Source of the DNA: Maylandia zebra | Lineage: Eukaryota; Chordata; Actinopteri; Cichliformes; Cichlidae | Reading direction: 5' to 3' | NCBI RefSeq assembly: GCF_041146795.1 | Contig: NC_135187.1 | Coordinates: 17,987,056 to 18,051,055, forward strand | DNA: 64,000 nucleotides | Part shown: positions 1 through 11,000 of the stretch, one piece after another | How the letters are laid out: each line of letters opens with the position of its first letter | Position numbering within the stretch: position 1 is the first letter of the stretch | Notes under the pieces: generated by a model | Seen by the model: the letters and a program-made list of their open reading frames with translations, nothing else | The model's database searches: none | What the model was told of the DNA's origin: nothing | Program-made: the position numbers and the translations under genes

Positions 1-700
1 CCCCTCATTACAAAAATCCAGCGATGATTTTGAACAAGCTCTCCATTGACTTTATATGGAGAGTTTTGAGACCTTGTGTTTGTCTGAGGAGATTTGCAAA
101 AATTCTATGAATCCCACAACAATGATAGTGACATTTTCTGAAAGCCAGCAAAAATACCTACGTTTTGATGTATAATTTGTGGAAGTTGAGTGAAAATTGA
201 GCAAGTAGCAAGAAGTTGTTCGGACATGAAGTGAAAATTGCAAAACCTTCAGTGGCACACTGGAAGCCAAGAGCATATCAACCATAACAACGCATGTATT
301 TTGTGAAAAATCACAATTTTGCAACTCAAAACTTTAAGAGGCATAAAAGTAAAACAGTAAAACATTTGAAAAAGCTGAATCATACCTGAATAGCCCAATA
401 ATTTGTGAACATTTTAAAGTTTGAATGGTTGTTCTAGGTGAAAATATGAGGAAGTAGTTAAGTTTCAAAAACAAGCAAATTTTAGCAGAATTGCAGAAGT
501 TTCCCATTCATTTCAATGGGACAAATTAAAGGAAAAAAGCTTAATATTTTAAAAAGTATAATAGTTAAAAATAGCAAAAATCGTAGCGTAAATTAGCAGA
601 AATAGCAGAATAGTTTAAAATTTGAACGGTGAAAATCGGCTGAAAATTGTGGAAGTAGTTAAGTGCCAAAAAGTGTACGGAAGCAACTAGAATAATAACT
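1..700. repeat. ~700-bp direct repeat, left copy (cut by window start)
   Basis: Aligns almost base for base with 3559-4260, with only scattered substitutions. The left copy diverges from the right one just after a shared run ending near 700: there it runs into a minisatellite, whereas the right copy runs into a 60-bp tandem duplication. High identity suggests a recent duplication or a homogenised repeat. Confidence 0.85.
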
Positions 701-739
701 AGAAAAATTTGCATTTCCTGCGAAAATGCAGTGTGGATG

Positions 740-1600
740 CTTTAAAGCTGAAGCTGTATGCAAAAAGTAGCTGAAAAAGCTGAAAAGTTGCAGAAATTGT
801 AAAAACTTTGCAGAAGCAAAAGAAGTTTGCTAAAATGGAATAACTTAGCAGAACTGCAATATCTTAGAGGAAACATAATACTTGGCAGAGATACAATAGC
901 ATAGCAGAATTTAGCAGAAATATTGTAACTTACCAGAAACATGATAACTTCTCAAAAATACAAGAATTTAGGAGAAATAGTATAAGATAACAGAAAGAAT
1001 ATATTTAGCCAAAAATACTTAAACATTACAGAAACACTATGATTTAGAAAAATAGTACAACAGAGCAGAAATATTGTGATTTACCAGAGACACTGTGATG
1101 AACTATGAATATTGTAATTTTAAATTAAGACTATGTTTTAGCACAAATATTATAATTTGGCAGAAATACTATAATTTAGCAGAAATACTATATTAAGCAC
1201 AAATCCTATAAAAAACAGAAATGGTATGATTAAGCATAAATACTACATTTAGTAGAAATACTTTGTTTTAGCACAAATCCCATAAAAAGCAGAAATACTG
1301 TACTATGATTTAGTAGAAAAACTATAATTAATCAGAAATACTAAATTTAGCAGAAATACTATATTAAGCACAAATCCTATGAAAAGCAGAAATAATATGA
1401 TTAAGCATAAATACTACATTTAGCAGAAATACTATATTAAGCACAAATCTTATAAAAAGCAGAAATACTATATTAAGCACAAATCCTATAAAAGCAGAAA
1501 TAGTATATTAAGCACAAATCTTATAAAATAGCAGAAATAGTATGATTTAGCACAATAGTAATAAGTTAAACAGAAAAATTGGAAAAGCAAAATGGACAGC
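740..1600. repeat. Degenerate AT-rich minisatellite
   Basis: Loose tandem repetition of an 'AGCAGAAATACTAT' / 'TTAGCACAAATCCTATAAAA' type motif, roughly 20-bp subunits grouped into ~60-70-bp higher-order units. A related block lies at ~2330-2750. No coding signal. Confidence 0.75.
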
Positions 1601-1835
1601 TGAAAAAATGCTGAACATGCTGAGGGTCCCTCAAATATACTTGTTAAATGACAAAAATCTGAAAAAAAATTTATGACAGCCACACAATTACAAATATGTA
1701 CACATGAGGAAACACACATGCACAGAGAGACACACACACAAGATCCAATTCAGTCAACCAGTCTAACTATATTCAATTTAAATCCTACAATGACGTGCTG
1801 CCAAATAAGGGCAGGGTCCTCTCTCTCCCACTAAA

Positions 1836-1838
<3 letters not shown>

Positions 1839-1866
<28 letters not shown>
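1839..1866. repeat. (CA)n microsatellite
   Basis: Uninterrupted CA dinucleotide run of about 14 units inside the composite repeat block. Confidence 0.95.
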
Positions 1867-1870
<4 letters not shown>

Positions 1871-2044
1871 GGAGAGAGCTGCCGAATTTAAATCCACCAA
1901 TCAGAGTGGCTGTTTAGAGGGATAATTTCCTAACCGTAGGGGCTAGAACGGTCATTCTTAAACCGTTTTGTTCAGAAGAGATGGAGGAATCTTCCAGTGT
2001 TAACAATTTATCATTAAAATGTGAATTTTTAGAGATATACGACA

Positions 2045-2330
2045 TGGATGACTTGTTGACTTAGAAGCCACGAATTCCCCAATATGCAAATTTGAATGCC
2101 TGAGGCCACATATATGATTGGCTGCCTGGGAAGCCGTGTAGGCCCTGATTTGTGGATTTGAATTCCTCAGCCCTCAGATATGATTGGCTGGCTTAGAAGC
2201 CATGAAGGCCCCAATATGCAAATTTGAATGCCTCAGGACACATATATGATTGGCTGGGAAACCGTGCAGGCCCTGATTTGAAAATTTGAATGTCTAAGTC
2301 CTCACAGAGGATTGGCTGCCTGGGGACCTG
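2045..2330. repeat. 66-bp tandem array
   Basis: The motif GATTGGCTG recurs at 2116, 2182, 2248 and 2310, a spacing of 66, 66 and 62 bases. Each unit also carries variants of 'AAGCC(G/A)TG(T/A)AGGCCC' and 'ATTTGAATGCCT'. One more diverged unit precedes them. GATTGG is a CCAAT box on the reverse strand, but nothing else suggests a promoter. Confidence 0.8.
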
Positions 2331-2750
2331 GCAGAAATATATAGAAATACTATGATTAAGCATAAATACTACATTTAGTAGAAATACTATGTTTTAGCAC
2401 AAATACTATAAAAAGCAGAAATACTATAATTTAGCAGAAATACTATATTAAGCACAAATCCTATAAAAAGCAGAAATAGGATGATTAAGCATAAACACTA
2501 CATTTAGTAGAAATATTATGTTTGAGCAAAAATCCTATAAAAAGCAGAAATACTATATTAGGCACAAATCCCATAAAAAGCAGAAATAGTATGATTAAGC
2601 ATAAATACTACATTTAGTAGAAATACTATGTTTTAGCACAAATAGTATAAAAAGCAGAAATACTGTAATTTAGCAGAAATACTATATTAGGCACAAATCT
2701 TATAAAATAGCAGAAATAGTATGATTTAGCACAATAGTAATCAGTTAAAC
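2330..2750. repeat. Degenerate AT-rich minisatellite, second block
   Basis: Same motif family as 740-1600 (AGCAGAAATA, GCACAAATCCTAT, TTAAGCATAAATACTACATT), again in ~65-bp higher-order units. Confidence 0.7.
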
Positions 2751-3558
2751 AGAAAAATTGGAAAAGCAAAATGGACAGCTGAAAAAATGCTGAACATGCT
2801 GAGGGTCCCTCAAATATACTTGTTAAATGAAAAAATCAGCAAAAAAATGCACAGGGAGAGAGAAGTAAGTTTCTAGGTCAGCCTGGGAGCTGCTGAATTT
2901 GAATCCACCAATCAGAGAGCCTGTGTACTTTTTCCCGCCAAAACATGTGCCTCTTTTTACACACGCAGCACAGAGAGGCACAGGATTATTGCAGCCTATT
3001 TCTCATAGTGAGGACTCCCCTCAAACAAATGACCATAATTTCCAAACCGTAGGGGCTAGAGCGGTCATTCTTACACCGTTTTGTTCAGAAGAGATGGGGG
3101 AATCTTCCAGTGTTTACAATTTATCATTAAAATATGAATTATTAAAGATATTTGACTTCTAATGCACCATAACTGAGTAGAGCGAAGCAAAAACTGCCTT
3201 GACTTGCCCTCAAACAACGCTTTGTAACTTGAAATCTATTTGGAGTATCGATATCATTCTTTCACCGTAAGAGACAGCAGGCTTTGGTGAACAGTCATGG
3301 AAATTTTCAGGTCTCTGTGGAAATCCAAAAAAAAGTTATGACGAGAGAAAAAAGTGGTTCATTTCCAGAGTTTGAAATCTGAAGAAATCTGAGCGAAGGA
3401 CGAATTTCCTACCCTCAAACAAGTCCAACTCATTTCAGAACGGTAATAGGTGAGAAAGAAATTCTTGAATTGTGAGCGTCAGGGGTGTCTGAAGATATTC
3501 GGGGACAAGCCTCATGTCTTAAAGTCGCTTCGTTAAGGAGATATGACGATTCGAATAT

Positions 3559-4260
3559 GCCTCTCATTACAGAAATCCAGCGATGATTTTGAACAAGCTC
3601 TCCATTGACTTTATATGGAGAGTTTTGAGACCTTCTGTTGGTCTGAGGAGATTTGCAAAAATTCTATAAATCCCACAACAATGATAGTGACATTTTCTGA
3701 AAGCCAGCAAAAATACCTACGTTTTGATGTATAATTTGTGGAAGTTGAGTGAAAATTGAGCAAGTAGCAAGAAGTTGTTCGGACATGAAGTGAAAATTGC
3801 AAAACCTTCAGTGGCACACTGGAAGCCAAGAGCATAGCAACCATAACAACGCATGTATTTTGTGAAAAATCACAATTTTGCAACTCAAAACTTTAAGAGG
3901 CATAAAAGTAAAACAGTAAAAGATTTCAAAAAGCTGAATCATACCTGAATAGCCCAATAATTTATGAACATTTTAAAGTTTGAATGGTTGTTCTAGGTGA
4001 AAATATGAGGAAGTAGTTAAGTTTCAAAAACAAGCAAATTTTAGCAGAATTGCAGAAGTTTCCCATTCATTTCAATGGGACAAATTAAAGGAAAAAAGTG
4101 GAATATTTTAAAAAGTATAATAGTTAAAAATAGCAAAAATCGTAGCGTAAATTAGCAGAAATAGCAGAATAGTTTAAAATTTGAACGGTGAAAATCGGCT
4201 GAAAATTGTGGAAGTAGTTAAGTGCCAAAAAGTGTACGGAAGCAACTAGAATAATAATAA
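3559..4260. repeat. ~700-bp direct repeat, right copy
   Basis: Right-hand partner of 1-700. It ends at an AATAATAATAAT run followed by the 60-bp tandem duplication at 4261-4380. Confidence 0.85.
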
Positions 4261-4380
4261 TAAAGAATAAAGAGAAACAGGAACTCAATAGTGTGGATGC
4301 TTAAAGCATCCACACAATAATAAAGAATAAAGAGAAACAGGAACTCAATAGTGTGGATGCTTAAAGCATCCACACAATGA
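4261..4380. repeat. Two exact 60-bp tandem units, each with a hairpin
   Basis: 4261-4320 and 4321-4380 are the same 60 bases, differing only at the end. Each contains a perfect inverted repeat, arms GTGTGGATGCTT and AAGCATCCACAC around a single A (4291-4315 and 4351-4375). One arm also appears near 731 next to the left ~700-bp repeat, so this is probably the terminal structure of the repeat family. Confidence 0.9.
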
Positions 4381-7300
4381 ATGAAAAGATTAAGACAAAC
4401 TTTACTGAGCTAAAGGATTACACATGCAGATGGCACCATTCAAGAGTCTGTGATGCCGGCATCATCGACGGAGAGGGGATAACAAGGGGAATTTGACAAG
4501 TGGAAACAGAAATGGTGAAAGGGAGATTAGACCCACAAAAACAAAACTCTCTATACAGTCTCCATACTAGTGTCTATACACGGAGAAGACGTGTACATCT
4601 GTTCGTATCCATGTACGAATCATATTAGTTATCTCTTCTAAAAGACAAAACAAAAGAGCTCATTCAACAAAAGGAATTCAATGACTCAGGGATATGGAGC
4701 CAGTCTTCATGGTGATCCACGAGCCAAAGCAAGTCTTGAGACCTGTGAAAGAAGCGAATTCTTAAGCAGTGATCGTCACTCTGTCACATGATGTATTCTC
4801 GTTCATAGCCCGGGGTTGGTTTCGAAAAGTTAGAGATGGATAAAGTTCTCGAGAGATAAGAGTTTCTTCTGTGTGCTTTCCTGTTTGACTCATCTATGAC
4901 GGCGCTCTCCATCATCATCACAAGACAAAGCCTGCTCACAGTCTCAGATATACCATATCTCTTATAATCTCACACTTCTGATTGTCGGTGTCTGGGCTTC
5001 TTCAGCAGTCCTGGTCCTGCAGAGAGAAGTGGCTCCTTTCTCTCTGCTCAGACAGTGAATGGAGTAATTGGTTCTAATGAGTCGCTGTGTGGGCGACTGA
5101 CAGCAACAGACAAGTTATCATCCTGATAATGAGCGAGGTGGAAAGCTGCACAGATATAGCTCCTGAAGCCGCTGGAGTGTGCCAGCATCTGTGCACGCTC
5201 CTCTGTTACTGTAATTGAGAAGGGACTTTCCATGTGTGTGTCCATGCGTGAGTTTTGTGTGCACTTCTGCGCGTTTGCATGATGGAGAATTTGCACTTTG
5301 TGCGCGCACAAGGATAAATTCATCATTATGCATGATTTCCTGTATGGAAGTGTTGACATGTATGCTTCTGTATATGTCCCTGCCAAGAAACCCTACTGCA
5401 CCAGAGCTCGCATGACCCCACGGCTATGCAGCGCTCTCGTTCGGTGTTGCCCTACATTTGTGGCAGCTATAAGCTTCACTTGTGCCGCTGCTGGCACACA
5501 GCAAAACGCGGCACGTTCCAGCTCGTCTAGTGCTGGAATTGGTTGTCGCTGCGTCCCTGGAATGACTCTCAGATCATTTCATTAAGACTGGGAAAATGTC
5601 ATTTGTCAGCTAAATCCGTAATGGTTTTAAAAGCTGAGATGTGCATGCGTGGGAGAGATGAGTGTGACCTAAAATGGATTAATGTGAGGAGAAAGAGACT
5701 CGTGAGGTGGTTCTGCCACTTAGAAAACTCTGCCCCCTTTTTTTCAGCCGCAGATATGAGGCTTAGAAATGGTAAAGTCTTACCCATGAAGACTAACTGA
5801 AAACACATTCAGCTTATCAGTTTGTTCCCAAAAGCTTGTTTCAAATCGAACGGAGGCAGTCGAGGTGGTTCGGGCATCTGGGATTCCTCCTGGATGCCAC
5901 TGTGAGTGAGGTGTTCTGGTCTAATCCAAGACCCAGGAGACCCCTGAGAGATTACATGTCATACAGCTGATTTGGGAACACCTTGGTGTCACCCTTGGAA
6001 AATCTGGATGATGTAACCATGGAAAGGGAGATCTGGGCATCTTTGCTTTGACTCCTGACCTCAATACTTGGACTTGGATAAGCGACAGATGGATGTGTGG
6101 ATGGGAGAAACCTTCCTTGGTTGCTGGAAAAATCTTTCTTAAAGGCTTCAACCTGAATGCATACAGAGGGTTGTACCTACAACCTGTCGTATACGGTTAT
6201 GTCCCCTATGGCAAAGGTCAGTCAATGAAAAACCATACAGACTTTTCAGCCAATCAGGGCTAAGCTCTCTATCTCTAATATAATAACATCTGCCCCAGCA
6301 CTCCTTTCACTCTGCTTGGTTGCAGTGAATTATCACGAAACACAAAAGGCTACCATTTGTGGCACAGTCAGTCATTTGTATATTCATCTGTTATCCCTAA
6401 TATAATAACAACTTGCAGTTAAGCACAATAATTACTGAGAAATAATACTAATGGGCCTCTTCTTCATCATCAGTTTAAATGAGCGAAGAAGCTTCACATG
6501 AAGCTTCGTCTGTGTGGTTTCTCTGGCTGATGGAGGGCAGCTGCCTGTGAAGCTTTTACTGGTGATTATTTGTCTAGTTATTTGTTATTAGTGGATCTAA
6601 AATGCTCACGCTCAAAGCATCGCGCTTTAACATGAAAGTCAGCAAAACATCCACACAACTTGGGTTGCTGATTATTTTTACGTACGGTGGCCCTGAGAGG
6701 TCAAATGCAAAGCAACTTAAGAAAAGCAGCAAATACAAAAATGCCGCAGAAGCACACAAAACATGTTGGAAGGGTTTCTGGGGACATGATAAAATGATAG
6801 ACGGCGTGTGGAAGTGACAGAAACAAAAACATGCGACCGATCTGTGTTTTTAGGGAGAAACAGACGCAGGCAATGTGTGTTTTAGTCACATGATTAAATA
6901 AAACTGTAGACACACGTCTGCTGTTAGCCGTTTGCCGTTTGTCACTTCCTGCAGCTGGGCTGTCACGTTATTGTCCATTTGGCCTCTCGGGGGCCACCGT
7001 GGATGGGACATGAAAACTTTTTCGAAATTCGCATTCAAAGACGTCACACGAACACTTCTGACATCTCTGATATATCAGTTAGCTTCAAGTCCACAAAATG
7101 CAGACATTTATAGCTTTAAACCAGGCCTTCTCCATTAGATTCGGTGCATCCAAAGTAGGAATGTTTTGAAAATGCCTCCCTTTTCAAAGATGGTCTTTTA
7201 CTGCTGGATTAATCCTGGAAGGCTGCTAATATCTCAAGTTCCTCCTTATGTCAGTAATGACTGCGATTGTCTGATCAGGGAAAATTAAATTGAATAAGAG

Positions 7301-8098
7301 CATATCTACATAATAATCCACCAATGGACCCCTACTGGTGGTTTACAGAAAACTGTTCCTCCAAATGATTACCTTTAAAAAAATGATGTGTGGTGGTAAA
7401 AAAATGAAAGAAAGCTGAAGCTCCACACAAAGTGTCTGAGCCCATTTCACTGCCTTTTATACAAATATGACAACTCTCTGTAACTGGATCACATTTGTTC
7501 AATTCTCCCACTTGAGTCGGTCACACATTTGGTCATTTGAGGGAAGAGACTGAAGATCACTTGAATGTCGTTAATCGCCGGGAGGATAAATCTGCTTGTT
7601 TGTTTGTAAGTTCACTCCAGCAGAGGATAAACGGCAGCTAGGAGTCGGGGAAGCACATGTTTGCATGTGATTGCACGCCCGCGTTAAATGCTCAGAATGT
7701 ATGATTGTATTTGTGTCTGAATGTCTGAATAATATGTAGGCTAAATGCGTCGGTCACATCTAAATGTGTATGCGTGCGTGTATGTACGAGTTATTTTGGT
7801 GTGAGCAGAGTCAACAAGGTCAATGCATCTGACAGATGAGATGAACTCATGCTGTAACTGGCCCAAGGACGTGTTCAGGATGGTGTAAATAATCTAGAAA
7901 TATAACTCCTTGCTTTTATTGGCAGCTGGTGGCCTGACACTTGAAGTGCTGCAGAGATCCTGTGATAAATATTAGATAAATATAATATGGAAGGTGGCGC
8001 CTTTGGGCCTGTGTGATGAGATTTAGGAAATTCTTGTGAGGCACAATCAGCAAATGGTAACTTATCCCGTGTTTGTGTGTTTGTCTGTGTGTGTGCAG
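4381..8098. other. Non-coding stretch upstream of the first visible ripor2 exon
   Basis: Probably ripor2 intron or 5' flank. I looked for the missing N-terminal ripor2 exon (expected to encode a Ser/Arg-rich stretch ending just before CNSFMGNS) and did not find it. ORFs of 60-110 codons here overlap each other in several frames and carry no recognisable domain. Apart from the LINE tail at 5855-6095, nothing specific is seen. Confidence 0.6.
5855..6095 (+). mobile_element. Diverged RTE/Rex3-type LINE 3' tail
   Basis: Carries the succession typical of teleost RTE/Rex3 LINE ends: a 'GGTTCGGGCATCTG' start, 'CTCCTGGATGCC', 'GTGAGGTGTTCTGG', 'GACCCAGGAGACCCC', a 'GGGAACACCTTGG' segment, and a final 'GGATAAGCGACAGATGGATG' before a GATG-rich tail. 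Many substitutions show that it is old. The 5' part of the element is absent, as is usual for truncated LINE copies. Confidence 0.75.
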
Positions 8099-11000
8099 AT
8101 GTAACTCATTCATGGGGAACTCTGCAGTGCAGAAGAAGCCTCAGTCCAAGCCTAAGAAGCCCCACCTGTCAGGCCACAAGGGAGGCAGCAGCTCCAGAGA
8201 GCCGCAGCCCAAGAGACTGGAGGAGGTTTACACAGCACTCAAACAAGGCCTGGAGTGAGTAACTCATCCACTTGTTCTATGCACACAATTAAGTAGTTAA
8301 TATGAAGCAAATTCACTTACAGTACACACTATGAAGTCTTCCAGAGTACCTTGAAACCTTGAAATGCTCCATTCTTTTTCGACTTGGAAATATAAAAAGA
8401 AAAAAAAAAGCCTCTAGACTAGATACTTGACACAAATTCTGAAACACAAGAAGCCTTTCTATGTTTAATGCCAGACCTTTTAAAGTTAGTAGATATATAG
8501 AAGCCATATAGCAGATAGTCAGTAAGTACAATAAGCACTGTGTTGTTCTTGACTACAGATTGATTAAACAGATAGTATTACAGAAGTGCTGCTTACATTT
8601 CCCACACGGTGCATGTGTCACTCTTTCTGGCCTTAAAAAAATGTTGATGGTTGTGTTTTTATAATGGATGGAGTCTGGTCTTGTCATGAACTGTATATAA
8701 AGAATGTTTATGCAGTGAGTTTTCCTGGTATAGGGGCTTACTGAGTAATTACCAGAAGCTTTAGTTTGTGCATTTACAGCCTGTTTGAGCTTGTTGACGT
8801 TTGCCTCTGAATGCATTAACAGACCTCTGTGGATGTTTATGTTCCACATGCATTCTTTGGTGTCATTAAGTGAATTTGTAGCGGTGAACGTAACGTTAGT
8901 GAGCGTCTGAACTTCTGCAGTCGTGTTTTAATTTAATTCATTGTATTATGCAAAGACTGAAGTGTTTCTCTGTTTCCCCTGTGAAGTGAATATCTGGAGG
9001 TTCATCAGACGGAGCTGGACAAACTCACAGGTCTGATGAAGGACATGAAGAGAAACTCCCGCCTGGTGAGAAGTTACTCTGCATTAACTTACATCGTTCC
9101 TCGTAATGTTTACAGCCTGTGAGACTCACAGCTTAAGCCGAAAATGCTTTATAAAGAAAATGAAAAATTCACATATATTACATCAATTTTTAAACTAATG
9201 AATAATAATAATAATAATAATAATAATGGATTGGATTTATATAGCGCTTTTCAAGGCACCCAAAGCGCTTTACAATGCCACTATTCGTTCACTCTCACAT
9301 TCACACACTGGTGGAGGCAGCTACGGTTGTAGCCACAGCTGCCCTGGGGCAGACTGACAGAAGCGAGGCTGCCATGTCGCGCCATCGGCCCCTCTGGCCA
9401 ACACCAATAGGCGATAGGGTAAAGTGTCTTGCCCAAGGACACAACGACCAGGACAGAGAGCCCGGGGATCGAACCGGCGACCTTCCAGTTACAGATACGC
9501 TTCCCAACCCCCTGAGCCACGGTCACCCTGAACGCACACATGGAAATATTTTTCATTGTTTATGCCATCGTGGCTGCCTGATGTGTGCACACAGGAAAAA
9601 CAGTTTCTTCCTGATGGCAGATAAATGTGATCTTGGATAAGCTGCCCTACCTTTTAGTAACTCTGTAATTTCACGTGTGTGTCTGCGTGTGTTTTCTCTC
9701 CAGGGAGTGCTGTATGATCTTGACAAGGTAAGATGATGGGAGGGGAGGGGCTACTGTAACACACGCTCAAGTTTGGAGTTTATCGTGTGAATCTTATAAT
9801 AACATATTTGTACAGAACATTGTATTTTCTGCACATTTTGCTGTATAATATGTAAGTATTACCTTGTTATAATCTGTGGTGCAAACAAAAAACAGATGAA
9901 GCCAAATTCTGACCTGTAAATTTTTGCGCTGTCTTTCTACAGCAAATCAAAACTATCGAGAGGTACATGAGACGTCTGGAGTTTCATATTAGCAAGGTAA
10001 GGCTGTTCGGATTTCTTTACAGCCATATTTATTGTTTTGTCAGTCTCTAAACCAAAGAAAGTATTTGAGGCGATCTATATGGGAGTCTTCGGTTGGACTT
10101 TTTAATGCAAGTCCGTGGGGCATTTGATTAAGAGCTTATTTTAAGGCCTCATCCCATCCAAGCATTCACCCAGGAAACAGAGTGCTGATGCATATTTTTA
10201 CCTGTTTCTAAGTAAATGTTTGATAGTTTTAAATGCATCTATTTTATTGGTTTGAAACCGTATCGGTGCGGTATTAACTGTAGCACTCAGCGAGTTGGCT
10301 GTTCAAAGGTAACACCTACCTACCATCACATGAAAAGCTCAGAAAAATGACATCTTGCGTTGTTTTGTTTTGTTTTGTTTTTTGAGCTGTGCAAAGACTA
10401 AAGTGTGAAAGTAGCTGTTGATCATGACAGAAAGCCAGCTACCTGCACAGCACTAGCATAAACACAGAAATCAGAAACTATTAAGGGCCCATTTTTACTA
10501 TGGATTTACACACAAGAGAGAGTTTGATACATGTTTAGATGTTGATTCTAGGTGGAAATTGTTATCTATGGACAAAGTTTGGTTGTCATGGTCGCAGACA
10601 GTTTGCGTGCACTTGGTAAATCTAGTAAAAAAAAAAAGTGATGCAAACTGGAAACGGAGAATGTTTGCCTTCAGAATGAAAGCTGTGCTTCACCACTACA
10701 GCTAAAATGTTTCAAAGTTTTACTTTGAAGGCTATTGTTGTCACATTTTTCCTGTTTTCAGCACCACTCGGAAAGTAGTTTGTTTGCATGCAAGTTCAAT
10801 GCAAACTATGAGTGACCACAGCAATCTGCTGTCAACCAAAGCAATTGCAAAGAGATTTTTGGTGCAACACTATGTCGAGGTTTCTCATGCACACATTGCT
10901 CAAGAGCAGCCTGCCATATTGGGTGCTTTGGTTGCTAGCTACAGTTGCCTGTAGTTTGCCTTATGACCAAGGATTGCATAATGGTCGCAGACCAGTTTCT

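Larger units (their letters stand above)
1..4380. repeat. Composite AT-rich repeat block (unclassified)
   Basis: No gene is visible here. The block is built from nested repeats: a ~700-bp segment at 1-700 recurs in the same orientation at 3559-4260; degenerate minisatellites lie at ~740-1600 and ~2330-2750; a 66-bp tandem array lies at ~2045-2330. A ~105-bp segment at 1553-1655 recurs at 2728-2838, and another at ~1933-2040 recurs at ~3047-3155. The outer direct repeats could be terminal repeats of one ~4.2-kb element, or two successive units of a ~3.56-kb tandem repeat; the window edge cuts the first copy, so I cannot tell. Small ORFs inside are repeated with the DNA and show no recognisable domain. 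Family unknown. Confidence 0.75.

Noticed and set aside
740-2750. CRISPR-like spaced repeats
   Set aside because: The units are degenerate, AT-rich and lack unique spacers; this is a eukaryotic minisatellite.
5048-5800. Several overlapping 60-112 codon ORFs on both strands
   Set aside because: Overlap in many frames, no domain, no splice sites consistent with ripor2; chance frames.
9275-9640. 121-codon ORF and opposing 91-codon ORF
   Set aside because: They lie inside a dispersed repeat and shift with it; not genes.
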